DNA from: Rhizophagus irregularis
Taxonomy: Eukaryota > Glomeromycota > Glomeromycetes > Glomerales > Glomeraceae
Direction of reading: 5' to 3'
Assembly: GCF_026210795.1 (NCBI RefSeq)
Contig: NC_089442.1
Coordinates: 4,306,501-4,370,500, forward strand
Length of the DNA stretch: 64,000 bases
Part shown: positions 36,701 to 48,495 of the stretch, piece by piece
How positions within the stretch are numbered: position 1 is the first letter of the stretch
Layout: each line of letters begins with the position of its first letter
The notes under the pieces: generated by a model
What the model saw: the letters and a program-made list of their open reading frames with translations, nothing else
Database searches by the model: none
What the model was told of the DNA's origin: nothing
Made by a program: the position numbers and the translations under genes

Positions 36701-38370
36701 AAGCGTTGTTTTCCTGAAATCGAAAAAAAAATTCTCTAAGTGGACAAAATATTCTGGTGATATAATAGAACAAATTTATCAGTAGAAAAAGAAAGGGTAG
36801 ATAAGATGAATAAGATAACTACGTGATTCTTGTATATGTTTTCAAAGAAATTATTAAAGGGCGCGTTTGGAATTTATTAAATTCTACCATATTAAGAATA
36901 CTTTTTTCGACCAAAAAAATGATGAATTACATGAATTACATGAAGTTACATGAAGTTGCATAAAGTTGCATGAAGTCGCATGAAGTTACATGAAGTTACA
37001 TCAAGTTACATGAAGTTACATGAAGTTATATGAAGTTAAATGAAGTTATTAGTTAAGACATCAACCCAATTTCTATATTTGATTTGTAAATAATGTTAAA
37101 TAATGCAAGGGTAACAAATTGGAAATTCACAGTGTATGGGTCATCATTGGGTCGTTTATGTGTGTGATATCATATTCAAGCGTGGAAATCAGTGTAATGG
37201 AGTATGAGATATAATACATATAATGCAGATATAGAAAAGTTTAAAGCTCTTATCGGATATGACGTAAATGATATGTTTATCTTATTATCATCAAAATCGA
37301 TAGTTTTGGAATTTAGTCATCATTAATATCTTAAAACTTATTATGCTTATTGTTATGGATATTATGACGTTATTTTTTCCTTGATTATAGCATAATTTTC
37401 ATGACGTTTTGATACGCGTTTATTTTGCTTTGACGCGTTATGATATCATAGATGACGAAATGTATTCAATTTTTATTACGTGGAATCGCCCTTTTTTTAA
37501 TAGATATTTTGTTTTAATGGATAAATAATAACTTACATCTATAATAATTATAATTTTAAAGAGAATATTATTGAAAAAAAAAATAAAATTTGGAAATTTA
37601 TATGTAATAGGGAGAAGCTGCGCCATTCCACAAAAAATTTTTGGATTTTTATTTTTTCATATTGAATCGAAATTTTCTAATAATTGATTGGATAAACTTA
37701 TTATTAAACATTCAGTTGAAATTTTATGTAAGATAACTTATTAAAATGATAAAGGTGAAGACTTCCGCAGTTTATTCTTCATATTTGAGGCACAGTAGTG
37801 AATTTTTTTTTAACCAATTATATAACGTTTTTATAGATTGCGCAGTAGCGAACACATTCCAATTCGTTAGATAAAGATAAAAAGTACGTTTGTCATAAAA
37901 GATAAAAAGTACGTTATTCTTATTATTTAGTTCGCGAAATTAGATGAAAGTATAATTTTAACATCGTCAAATAAGATGAAAGTAACGCTATTCTCTAATT
38001 TTAATTTCGTCAAATAAGGTTATTCTTGAGATAAATTTTTAATAAGATGAAAGTAACATTATTAATCAATTTCGTCGAATATAAAAGTGCATAATTAAGG
38101 TAATCGTCGTATAAAAGTGTAATCGTCAAATATAAAAGTGCACAATTAAGGTAATCGTCAATATAAAAGTACAACAAGATAATTTTTTAATTTCGTCATA
38201 TATACTATCGTCTAATAATAATGGAGATACTCTCAAAATACAATTATGAAAATATTTAAAAGTGCTGTTGGTCATTACGCGCGCAACAAATTTAAAAAGG
38301 CAACTTAAAAACTTAAAACAACAATAACAACAATAACCAAATACTACAAGTCCACAATTACAACCGTCAT
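31525..38370. other. 6.8-kb gene-free spacer
   Basis: AT-rich DNA with ATT, TTTTA and TTTA microsatellites (33720-33890, 34560-34690, 34795-34850), a 10-bp minisatellite at 36931-37050, and repeated GATGAAAGTAA / AATCGTC words at 37920-38200. The part directly upstream of 31524 presumably holds the HMG promoter. I see no gene. Confidence 0.6.
36931..37050. repeat. 10-bp minisatellite TGAAGTTACA
   Basis: Twelve consecutive 10-bp units around TGAAGTTACA (variants TGAAGTTGCA, TGAAGTCGCA, TCAAGTTACA) run without a phase slip. Confidence 0.88.
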
Positions 38371-40391
38371 TTAATGTTTAATCATTTCTTTTGCAAAATC
38401 AACATACTTTTCACGAGTCATTCCCATCAATACCACATCTACAACACCGCTATTAAATAAAAATTTCATAGCAACTTGTTCAATACTCTTATTTTCATCT
38501 TTCAATTCTTCAATATGAAGTTTTTCAATCAAATAATTCCTAACAGCTTGTGATCCACGGTATCTTACTTCGGCTTCAAAAGCATCCAAAAATGGCCTTA
38601 ATACCGTATCAATGTCGATATCTTCTCGAAACTGTCTAATAGAAGAATAAACTTTGAAGAACAAAAAGAACAAAACAATACCGTAAGTTTTAAGTAAGTT
38701 TTATAATACTGTAAGCTTAAGTTTATGTTATTACCTGCTATACGATAATTTTCCCATTCAAATACATTTTTAATAAGAGGAAGCCTATTATTCATCTGTT
38801 TAACCAAATCTAGAATAGAATGAATTGAATTTGACTCCCTTCCTTGGCTTAACGTTTCGAGATAAGATACTGTGGAGGATTTAATAGTTTCATAATTTGC
38901 TTTAGGATAACTTGCCAAACGAAAGGCACCATCTGAATTAAAAGCATTAAGAGGTCTATTAATAAACACCTTTAAGGATGGTAAATACAAAAGGTTAATG
39001 TCTCAATTTATATAATTTATTATATTAAATAAAATAAATAGTAGGTTTTAATTACTTTTAATCCGTTTTGTTTTGCCCATTTTGCAGCGGTTTTTAACCC
39101 GTATGTTTCCAATAAATTGGCTGGCATCTGTACAGCAGCAAATCCATGATTTTCGGTTTTTCTTACGCGTTTTGAAGCTTCCTTTGCACGATCGATTAAA
39201 TCATAAAAAGGCAAAAAGTGTTTATCATCTTCAGCTAAAGAAAAACTGTTGGAGCTAATACCATAAGATAATATCTGTCCCTTGTGAATTGCTTCTTCCA
39301 TCGCTTCAAATGATTGACTGATTCTATCCAACATTTGATTTTGATATCCTATTATAATAAAAAAAAATATTGTAGTCAAATATAATACTACTATAAAGTC
39401 TTATATAACAATCAAACCTTTCACATTTTCATTTGAAGATTTAATTTTATCCATAAGAAAATATTCTGGATTATGAATGAACAAGATATCAACATAACTC
39501 GTTTGCATACGATGTAAGCTGCGGGTTAATTGATCCCTATGAAAAATTTACTCTCGGGTTAGTATTTTAATCTCAAATAGTTTGTTTTTAATTACTCTCA
39601 ATTTAATTACTCTCAATTTAATTACTTTCAATTTAATTACTTTCAATTTAATTACTTTCAATTTAATTTGTTCTTATTTACTCTCTCACTTTAATTTGTT
39701 CTCGCGATTTACTCTCAATCTAATTACTCTCAAATTAATTTGTTCATATTTACTCTTAATTTACTTAATTTACTACACTCTCACTTAAATTTGTTCCTAA
39801 TAACCCTCGATTTTTATTCTCAATTTAACTCTCAATTTAACTCAACTTAACTCGCAATTTAACTCGCACTTTCAATTTATTCTCATTACTCTCAGTTACT
39901 TCACATAATATACTCCCAATTTACACTTAATTTACTACTCTTAATTTATTCGTACCTCATAAATTCTGGATGGATGCAATGGAAACAATTAGGAGAATAA
40001 CGTACGATATGTTCATCTGGAATATTCTAGTAACCATAATTTAATTAATTTCCTTCATTACCTTTTTTTTTAAAAAAAAAAAATAATATTCATAACTTCA
40101 TACTTTAAATGAACCATTCCGATACAAAGTCATATTATTTCCTTGAATATACCCATATTTAGTTGCAAGACATATCTCAGAACGTGATAAAAGTTTATCA
40201 TTAGAACTCGTTAAAACTTTTCCAACTAAACTTTCACTTTCTCCATCGCAATAATTGGTCGAAGTGTCAATCACATTTATATCAGTTTCCCTTCTTAAAG
40301 CTTTAAATAGAGCATTTTCATTTAATTTATTTCCTAAACACATACGGTACATTCCAATACCGATACGCGATAATTTTTCAATAGTCATCAT
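38371..40391 (-). CDS. Aldo/keto reductase family protein
   Basis: Six exons (40391-40104, 40026-39956, 39536-39418, 39348-39056, 38969-38735, 38651-38371) join in continuous phase with GT-AG borders to a 428-aa protein. The AKR fold is seen in IGIGMYRMCLG near residue 11, NVIDTSTNYCDGESE (Asp42, Tyr47), ICLATKYGY (Lys78) and TSYVDILFIHNPE (His141), which supply the AKR catalytic tetrad, and in ILSYGISSNSF. It probably reduces or oxidises a carbonyl or sugar substrate with NAD(P)H in the cytosol; the closest general type is a bacterial-like or D-arabinose/L-galactose dehydrogenase-like AKR. It is longer than the usual 320 residues, with extra sequence after the core. The intron at 39537-39955 is swollen by an ATTACTCTCAATTTA repeat. 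Confidence 0.87.
39585..39945. repeat. CTCAATTTAATTA repeats inside a reductase intron
   Basis: Degenerate copies of AATTACTCTCAATTT / TACTTTCAATTTAAT fill the 419-bp second intron of the reductase gene, which is four to eight times longer than its other introns. The open frame across them is an artefact. Confidence 0.8.
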
Positions 40392-40670
40392 TAATGAAAT
40401 TTAATGAAGAAAGAAAAAAAGGTAAAAAGAAAAAAGCTTATGATTTTTGGGGAAAAAAACCTGTTTAATTTTAAAATTCCCACATTTCCTTAATTTGTTT
40501 GGTCATGTTTACATCGGAAGTTAGCTGCGTCACATAAACTATGTAATCATGTTTATATATTTATTTACATTTTTAACCCTGTTTATTTTTAGGAATTTCT
40601 ACGTTTTTTTTTTTCTAAAAAAAAAAAGCTTTGAAGTAATAGTCGATTTTTAACGTCGATTTTAGCTTTC
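40392..40670. promoter_or_regulatory. Divergent promoter, reductase and MATH/BTB genes
   Basis: Only 279 bp separate the two opposite start codons. The spacer contains a T11/A11 palindrome close to the BTB start and no open frame. Shared regulation is inferred from the spacing. Confidence 0.5.
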
Positions 40671-41909
40671 ATGGAAAATTTTGTTCCAGAGTGTACTTTT
40701 GAGTACACTATTTCTAATGTTGGAAATTTATCATCAGAGGTTTATACGCCAAATTTTGCGACTACTGCGGAACTTTATTGGCAATTGGAATTTGCTCAGG
40801 TATATTCTTTTTATCTATGAATATAATTTAGTTATACATATATTATATTGAAATTATTTTTTTTTTATCATACAACTTATACAAGACTACCATAAAATCT
40901 ATACGAACCTATTCAGTTTATCTTTGGGCAATCGAAAATCCAGAAGAACAATATACAGAAACTTTATGGCCATGTCGTAATAAGTTAATGGTAAAACTAT
41001 ACCTGAAGGATCCAAAAACTCAAAAATTGATTAAAAGTCAGGTTTATTTAAAATTAGGACTCTCTAAAAAATATCCTGGTATAGGTAAAAAAACTACTTT
41101 ATAAGATGTAACCACCATTTACAATATATAATATATTAATGTATAATATAAAATTAATAGGAACCGATGAATTTTATTCAGTTTCAGCGTCAAGATTTCC
41201 AGATGATATTATTATTGGGGTTCAATTTTCTAAAAATGAAGTTTCACCTGTAATTCAAGTAGAACCATTTCCTGAAGGAAATATCCCTGATGATTTGGTA
41301 GAAGCATGGTCAGCTCAATTGGATAAAACTGAAAGTGCTGATGTTAGATTTGATGTACAAGACAAAACCATTTATGCTAGTAGCACTATTTTATCCAAAA
41401 GATCTGAATATTTTCAAAAATTCTTTCAAGGAGGATGGGCAGAATCTCAAGTAGAAAATTCATTATCAAATCAACCGATACTTGAATCAGAATCTTTACC
41501 AAATATTTCTTATCATATTAAAATAACTGATTTTGATGCGACAACATTTTATGAAATGCTTCGATTTCTTTATACGAATCAATTAAGATTTAATCATTTG
41601 GCAAAACATAAAATTTCTCCACTTCAAGTTTTTTGTATTGCGGATAAATATCTTTTAACTGAACTTCGACAAAAAGCAAAATGTGAAGTATTAAGAGATC
41701 TTAATATTAATAATGTAGCTGAGGGATTATTCACTATTGCATATAAATGGCCAGAATTAAAAGATCCTTTTCTAAAATTTTTCATTGAGAATGTTTCAAG
41801 TGTTAGACAAACTTCTGGATTTGATGCTATTTTAACAAATCCAACAGATTATCCAGGATTCAAAGAATTGTTTAAAGAAATATTAACAGCTATAACTACT
41901 GATATTTGA
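40671..41909 (+). CDS. MATH/BTB-domain protein
   Basis: Three exons (40671-40799, 40886-41084, 41161-41909) join in phase to a 358-aa protein. Residues 1 to about 140 resemble a MATH domain (CTFEYTISNVGNLSSEVY, then YSVYLWAIENPEEQY). A BTB/POZ domain covers about 165-285: ADVRFDVQDKTIYASSTIL, then YFQKFFQGGWAESQ, ITDFDATTFYEMLRFLYTNQ and LQVFCIADKYLLTELRQKA. A helical BACK-like tail follows. This is the speckle-type POZ layout, in which MATH binds substrate and BTB binds cullin-3, so a role as substrate adaptor of a CUL3 ubiquitin ligase is inferred. Such genes are expanded in Glomeromycotina. Confidence 0.88.
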
Positions 41910-42129
41910 ACATGTAAGGAAATTTTTTTTTTTTGTAACTTTAATTGTAAAAATAGAACTAATAATATATAAAATTTATTCTTTTACAAGATTTTTACAA
42001 TTAATGTATGAAATTAAATAAACCTATACAATTGGTGGTTAAAAGGAAAATCGCTGAATTTTATCTTCTATAATTGATTTGTTTGATTTGACGAGTCTAA
42101 TAAAAAAATTATTATCCATTAATCAATAA

Positions 42130-42340
42130 GATAGTTACAAGATTTTACAATTAATGTATGAAATTAATTCTTTTATAAGAATGTATGAAATTAAATTTTT
42201 TTACAAGATTTTACAATTAATGCATGAAAGTAATTCTTTTACAAGAATGTATGAATAAATTCTTTTTACAAGATTTTGCAATTAATGCATGAAATTAAAT
42301 TCTTTTTTACAAGATTTTACAATTAATGCACGAAATTAAG
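42130..42340. repeat. TTACAAGATTTTACAATTAATGC tandem units
   Basis: At least five degenerate units built of ACAAGATTTTACAATTAATG and CATGAAATTAATTCTTTT follow the BTB gene. Confidence 0.75.
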
Positions 42341-42504
42341 TAATAAAAATTTCATTTAAAAGAAAATACAGTAAATAAATAACTCAGTGTTTACGCTGAA
42401 CCTTTAAAGGGATCGTCTATTTATTCGTTAGAAAAATAATAATAAATAATTATATAATTCGATAAAGTAAATAATTAAAAATATAGTTTGTTTAAAAAAA
42501 TATT

Positions 42505-42882
42505 TTCGGTAGTAACCGTTTTAAAAGAATCAACTAACTTTATTTAATTTTGATTTAAAGAAAAATATTTTTCGGAAATAACCGTTGAAATCTCAAACTT
42601 TAATGAAAATATATTATTATTTTTCGGCAATAACCGTTTGAAATCTGAAAAAGAAATCATTTATTACGTCAACTTGCAAAAATAACGACATTAGTTTATT
42701 AGTTAAGAATGTAACACAATAAAAAAAATTTTAACTAAAAATAATTAAAAAGAACGAGTAAATAAAATAATTCGAAGTAATCTTAGAATTTTTTTAAACG
42801 GCAATAACCGTTCGAAATCTAAATGAATGAATGAAATCTAAAACTTTAATTAATATTGAAACGTTTAACGGCAATAACCGTT
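42505..42882. repeat. Five spaced CGG..TAACCGTT palindromes
   Basis: Copies begin at about 42505, 42571, 42623, 42798 and 42868, mostly TTCGGAAATAACCGTT or AACGGCAATAACCGTT, followed by GAAATCTAAA-type text. Short inverted halves (AACGG/CCGTT) flank a variable centre. Confidence 0.75.
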
Positions 42883-43351
42883 GAAGATTGTTAACTGATT
42901 TTAATTTGATGTTTGTAAAAAAAAAAAAAACTATTCGTAATAAAAAAACTTAAGTAAACCTAAAATATTTTAAAGTTTTTTGTATTCGTCGCATGTCTTA
43001 TGCAATTTTTTTTAAATTTAATGCAAATAGATAAATATAGTTAATTAAATTATTTTAATTCAAGAAAAATCCATAAAAATACTAAATTCAGTATTAATAT
43101 TACCAAAAAATTACGGAATAAACTTTTTTTTTAAACTGTAAGGGTTACTTTTTACACGTTATTATTTCATTTCAACAATTTCACATGATTTTTTTCTTTT
43201 CTAAATGAATTATCTCTTTTAATCAACAGTGTTTCGAATCAGATTTATTTGTTTTTGTTTTTTTTTTCCTACGGTAAGGGGGAGGGGGACCCCGACTTTA
43301 CTATTATTATTGTATATTCGGGCGTTCTAGATTTTTTACGGCAGAAATGGC

Positions 43352-43505
43352 GAATCGATAATAAATCGATAATAAATCGATAATAAAGATAAAAAATCGA
43401 TAATAAATCGATAATAAATCGATAATAAAGATAAAAAATCGATAATAAATCGATAATAAATCGATAATAAAGATAATAAATCGATAATAAAGATAAATCG
43501 ATAAT
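43352..43505. repeat. AATCGATAATA minisatellite
   Basis: 11-bp ATCGATAATAA units occur in groups of two or three separated by AGATAAAA. The open frame on the minus strand is a repeat artefact. Confidence 0.85.
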
Positions 43506-43859
43506 AAAAATAATAAAAAAAATGATAAAAGATAATAAATCACTAATAAAAGATGATTGAAATCGATAATATAAAAGATTTTAAATAGATAATAAAAAAA
43601 AGATGATAAATCAATAATAATAATAAAAAAAAGATGACAAATAGATAATGAAAAGAATATCTTCTCATGCCAAAGTATTCCGAATATGGGATAATTACAT
43701 TTTTTCGTTCAACTTTCAAAAAAAAAAAAAAGAAAAAGAAAAAGTGGTTTAAATAATACAATAAACAAATTTAAAAGGAATTCCAATTTTGGGTATTCAA
43801 ATCAGATTCTATAAATAAATAATTAAATAAAATAAATAAAATAAAAATATTCAAGTAAA

Positions 43860-44045
43860 TAAAAAATATTTTATTCAATAAAGTATTCTATTCAATTCTA
43901 TCCAATTAAATAAATAAAAATATTCTATTCAATTAAAAATATTCTATCCAATTAAATAAATATTTTGTTCAATTAAAAATATTCTATCCAATTAAATAAA
44001 TATTTTATTCAATTAAAAATATTCTATTCAATTAAATAAATATTC
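43860..44045. repeat. ATTCTATTCAATTAAATAAAT repeats
   Basis: About eight degenerate copies of ATATTCTATTCAATTAAA with ATAAAT linkers. Confidence 0.75.
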
Positions 44046-44645
44046 TATAATCTAGCATGCGAAACTTTCAAAAAATCGCGATTCTATAGGAAAATGACAA
44101 AAATGTATCACACAATAGATATGTATATAATTTGGATTATTCCATTATTCGAATTTATATACAATGTATAATTTATTAATTTATTTTAAAACAATAAAAT
44201 AACAATAAAAAAAATTCTTTGTTCGTTGTTATATCCAATCTCTTTATTTAATAACAATGAGTACGCGTCAATCCCCGTCCCAAATTAAATAGATCTTTTA
44301 TTGGTGTCTTTGTTTTATCACCAATTCACGGATTATATTATATTCCGTTAATATGTGATATTTGTTTCAATATAAATAATATTTTAAGTTAACGCCCCCG
44401 TTTAAATTATTTAGGTTTTTTTTTACCCTGGCTTCGAATTTAAATGAGTACAAGTATACCTTCCAAATTGGGACTTATTGAATAGCCAAATTTCATCAAT
44501 AAATTTTCCATTTTGTCATATTTTGTCGATCAAATAAAATGAATGAATAACACATAGTATACACGCGTAACATAAACTAAATTTCTCACAATAAGAATAA
44601 ATTTTTATTCAATTTATAATAATAAATAATAATAACATAATGGGG

Positions 44646-46316
44646 TTAATTTAATGGTTTCTGTCCATAAGCGATATATTGATCACCATAAGGTTTAAAC
44701 TCAGAATATTCAGTTTCAAGATTTTCAATATGTTTCAAATATTCTTCTTTAGTATCAAATCCTAAGTTTTTATAGCTGATATCAGCCGTTACATATAACC
44801 AAATATCCAAGGATTGACTTCGAATTTTTCCCAACTAAATATAAATAAAAAAGTATAAGTATATTGATATAACTTGTATTATATATATATATATATATGT
44901 ATATATAATATGCATATATAAAATATTTATTTATTAATATATATTTATTAAATATATATTACCGTCCCAGCCCAACTCCCTATTGGAAGAGAATACTTTT
45001 TATTTAATACATTAATGAATCCAGTTTCTGAAAGTATTGTTCCAAGTTGCCTTGTAAGTTTAGGGTCAATTTTTTTTGCTTCAAACATGTCAATCCAGAA
45101 TTTCATTATTGACTTCAAAATTTTTCCTGAAGATCTAAATATAGAAAGAAAAGTAATTATTGGTAAATATGATAAATATATTTATTTAATTTATATATAT
45201 ATTTAATTTATATATATTAAATATATTTAAAAAAAAAAAGATTACTTAAAAGTCATATCAGTTTCCTACATATAATAATAAATTAATAATTTTGAACGCG
45301 TAAATATATATATATAATATGGTTTTTTTTTACAAGTATAATTACCAAAAATTCGACCCATCCACCTTTTTTCAAAACTCGAAAGATTTCTGAAATAACT
45401 GGTTTCCATTTGTTGGATTCAATGTAAATCATAGTCATTCTCAGATATACGAAATCGAATGTTTCATCAGGAAACGGAATTCCTTCTATAGAACAAATAT
45501 TTTAAAATAAAATTTTTTTAAATAAAATTTTTTTTTTATTAATGAACGCAATTGATTTTCTTACTTTTTACATTATCCTTTATAAATTCACAATTATTGG
45601 GAAAAGTAGAATCAGGGGTTTTTGGTTGTATATCGATACCATAAAAGTTGCAATTGGGGTATTCACTAAATAGTTGAAACAATACGTTATATTAATAAAT
45701 AATGATTGATTGTTTGAGAACTTTAATTATATAAGTAGAATGAACTCACGATGCCATTTCCATCATCCAAATTCCACTTCCGTAACTATAAAAAAAAAGA
45801 ACATTCTTTTAAAGTTTCAAGAGTAAATTTGTGATATTTTTTAAAACGATAAATTACCCTATTTCCAAACATTTCTAAAAATATTATGTTTCATATTAGA
45901 TTTATTGTTTATATTAAAAATACGCGTTATTTTTTTTTAAAAATATATGAATGAATACCTTTAAATTTTCTTTTTTCACAGGTGAAGTAAAATTTCCTTG
46001 ACACATATATTTATAAGAATAATGCTATTCCCCAAAAAAAATAGTGTTAAAAATAAAGAATAATACTAAGGAATTCAACTTGAAATAACTTTACCTGCAT
46101 TAAAGAATGATCAATCTATATTTAAACGATTTAACGATTTAGAGTTAGAAATTCCTTTTTTTAAACTAATAACTTTAAAAATAAATTGAGATTAACTTCT
46201 CCTTCTCCTAAGTCAGGAACTAAAGGAGATTCTTCATATGTTGGAATGTTGTCCATCCATTCCGTATTTATCTCAGTCGATGAAGTATAACTTTCTATAT
46301 CAGAATCAATTTTCAT
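44646..46316 (-). CDS. Class I SAM-dependent methyltransferase
   Basis: Ten short exons read in one frame from ATG 46316 to the stop at 44646, giving about 293 aa. The second is a 21-nt microexon (46115-46095, IDHSLMQ). The SAM-binding motif I is CLEIGYGSGIWMMEMAS (split by an intron). It is followed by the acidic motif NFYGIDIQP, then GIPFPDETFDFVYLRMTMI and SEIFRVLKKGGWVEFLETD. This is the Methyltransf_25/11 order of cytosolic small-molecule methyltransferases. The N-terminal 40 residues are acidic and Ser/Thr-rich, as in many fungal LaeA-like proteins. The substrate is not predictable. The last exon gives YGDQYIAYGQKPLN at the end. Confidence 0.85.
46095..46115 (-). other. 21-nt microexon of the methyltransferase gene
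   Basis: ATATAG / ATTGATCATTCTTTAATGCAG / GTAAAG. It encodes IDHSLMQ in phase 0 and joins LGEGE to HYSYKYMCQGNF, which matches the order expected of this methyltransferase type. Confidence 0.7.
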
Positions 46317-47247
46317 ATTTTTTTTTTTTTAAGCGAAAAGAGAAGCGTGATAAAAAATAATAAAAAAATTATAAAATCAAGAAAAAAAAATGATATGATA
46401 AACGATACTTAATTTTTGAAGGGTAAGGGTTTTTATTAATTAAATGATAATTTTAATTTTGATTCACCGATTACCTGATTTTTTAATCGAAAATTTTTGA
46501 TCTACATTAGGTAATATCAGTAGGGAACCAATTAATAAATTTCATCGTATGAAACTAAATTTGTTAAGTGCCAAGAACCAATTAGCTCACGTGAAATAAC
46601 AAATAATTTAACATGATTTAACGAAAATTGGAAAGAGAAATAAAATTTGGTTTGGTTCATATATAATGTATATGATGGTTATTATGGTTATTATTGTGTG
46701 ATACATTACGTTTATTACGTTAAGATTATGTATTATTATATGGTAATGATTTTTTTTTCAGATTGACAGAATAATATGGTATATTTCATTGTAAATCCTA
46801 TATTCCATGGAATTTCTCCGAATCAGCGCTAAAGGAGAATAAGCAATTAATCATTTTTAATACATGTGTACATTAAAGATTGTCATTTTAAGTTATTAAA
46901 GATTATCCTGATTAATAAGCATTCTTCAACGTAAATTAAATAAGTATCCGATACAAATGTCTAGAAAGCGGAAATTAAAAAAAATTTATTACGTTCAGAG
47001 GTTGACGTATATATTTATTCTTTGAAAGGATGGATATCCACAAATTTATTGTATTCATTGTATTCATTGTAACATCCTCTTTATAGTTAAATTAATAGAA
47101 TCTTCGTAATGTTGCGCAGAAACATTGTGTTATCCAGATGATCATAATATAGAAATTTCTTTTTTTCTTTTATTTTCTTCTTTTTTTTTATAAAAGAATT
47201 TCCATTTTTAACGAAATTAAAAAAAAATTTTCAAATTTTTTTTTATA
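46317..47247. promoter_or_regulatory. Divergent intergenic region
   Basis: This 931-bp spacer separates the methyltransferase start (minus) from the TMEM163-like start (plus). No open frame or recognisable element is seen. It must contain both promoters. Confidence 0.4.
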
Positions 47248-48495
47248 ATGAAATTCTTTTCAAAAAATGATTCAATTTCTCGTTCACGACTTTTAAAATA
47301 TGCAGTATATGTTTGTATTTTTACTATTTTGTGGAATATAGCTGAAGGAGCAGTTTCAATATTTTATGGTAGTGAGGATGATTCAGTTAGTTTGGTATTT
47401 TTTGGTGTGGATTCATTTATTGAAGTAACATCCGCATGTTTAGTATTATGGAGATTTTTAACTGAATCAAAACCTGATGAAGAAAGAGCAACTCAAATTT
47501 TAGAAGAAAATTTAAGTAAAGAAAAAAAATGTACTATGGGAATTGGTTTATTATTCATTTTATTATCTTTGGCTACAATTTCAGATGCAACTGTTTCTTT
47601 AATACAAAAAAGACAACCTGAAACTGCTATAGCAGGTTTAATTATTTCAAGTATTTCATTATCATTTATGGGTTTTCTTTGGTTAAGTAAAAAATATCTT
47701 GCTAAAATGTTAAATTCTTCTACAATGGCATCTGAAGCTCAATGTTCTTTAGCTTGTATTAAAATTACCTTCATATTATTTTTAGGAAGTTTACTTTATA
47801 TGATATGGAAAGGTGGTTGGTGGTTAGATTCTGCTGCTGCTATTATTCTTGGTGTTTTATTCGCTAAAGAAGGTGTAGATATGATTTTATGGGCTAGAAG
47901 TAAAGATTTTAATGGAGGTTGTTGTAAACATTGTGAAAATGATGATGATGATACAAAGACTGAAAAGAAAAATTTTAATTTTATTAAATTAAGTTTTAGT
48001 AAATTTACAAATTCTTCTACAAAGAGAAATATTTCAATTAATCAAGAAGATATTCAAAAAGAAAAGAATCTTGATTGTTGTTCTAATAATGAAATCTTTA
48101 ATGAAAAAAGTGAGAAATGTTGTGAAGGGAAGAAACAAAATACTTGTTGTGATAAAGAATTAGAAAAAAATGAGAAAGAAAATGATGATACGAAGAAAAA
48201 TACTTGTTGTGATAAAGAATTAGAAAAAAATGAGAAGGAAAATGATGAGACGAAGAAACAAAATACTTGTTGCGATAAAGAATTAGAAAAAAATGAGAAA
48301 GAAAATGATGAGACGAAGAAAAATACTTGTTGCGATAAAGAATTAAAGGATTCAATTGAAGTTAATGTTAAAGATTCAAATGACAAAGAATTGAATGTAG
48401 AAATTATTAGTAAACCGGAGGATGCTGCATCTCAAGATAAGATTGAAGTGGTAAAAACCGAAGAAAAAGGGTCAAATTGTGCATGTTGCCATTAA
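47248..48495 (+). CDS. TMEM163/CDF-like membrane protein with Cys-Cys repeat tail
   Basis: A single-exon 415-aa protein. Six hydrophobic segments lie in residues 15-215. Helix 1 holds NIAEGAVSIFYG, helix 2 GVDSFIEVTSACLVLW, helix 3 ATISDATVSL and helix 6 WWLDSAAAIILGVLF then GVDM. Acidic residues in helices 2 and 6 match the metal-site arrangement of cation diffusion facilitators and TMEM163, a zinc effluxer, so zinc or other divalent metal transport is inferred. The tail (about 220-415) is hydrophilic with a CCKHC start, two more CC pairs, four units of TCCDKELEKNEKEND type (20-22 residues) and a terminal CACCH, eight CC or C-x-CC groups in all. These could bind metal in the cytosol. The first ATG fits the start well. 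A metal-sensing or storage tail is an inference. Confidence 0.8.
   Translation: MKFFSKNDSISRSRLLKYAVYVCIFTILWNIAEGAVSIFYGSEDDSVSLVFFGVDSFIEVTSACLVLWRFLTESKPDEERATQILEENLSKEKKCTMGIGLLFILLSLATISDATVSLIQKRQPETAIAGLIISSISLSFMGFLWLSKKYLAKMLNSSTMASEAQCSLACIKITFILFLGSLLYMIWKGGWWLDSAAAIILGVLFAKEGVDMILWARSKDFNGGCCKHCENDDDDTKTEKKNFNFIKLSFSKFTNSSTKRNISINQEDIQKEKNLDCCSNNEIFNEKSEKCCEGKKQNTCCDKELEKNEKENDDTKKNTCCDKELEKNEKENDETKKQNTCCDKELEKNEKENDETKKNTCCDKELKDSIEVNVKDSNDKELNVEIISKPEDAASQDKIEVVKTEEKGSNCACCH
48124..48350 (+). repeat. In-frame 60-66-bp coding tandem repeat
   Basis: Four near-identical units (AATACTTGTTGTGATAAAGA ..) encode the CC repeats of the membrane protein. Units alternate 60 and 66 bp, differing by an extra AAACAA, always in frame. 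Near-identity suggests recent expansion. Confidence 0.88.

Larger units (their letters stand above)
41910..44645. other. Repeat-rich spacer
   Basis: No gene supported. In order: TTTTACAAGATTTTACAATTA units (about 41985-42345), five CGG..TAACCG palindromes (42505-42882), a GGGGGAGGGGGACCCC patch near 43280, ATCGATAATAA repeats (43352-43505), and ATTCTATTCAATTAAATAAA units (about 43860-44045). The right end is downstream of the methyltransferase stop. Confidence 0.65.

Noticed and set aside
48054-48386. Open frames on the minus strand opposite the membrane-protein tail
   Set aside because: They are shadows of the in-frame coding tandem repeat on the plus strand.
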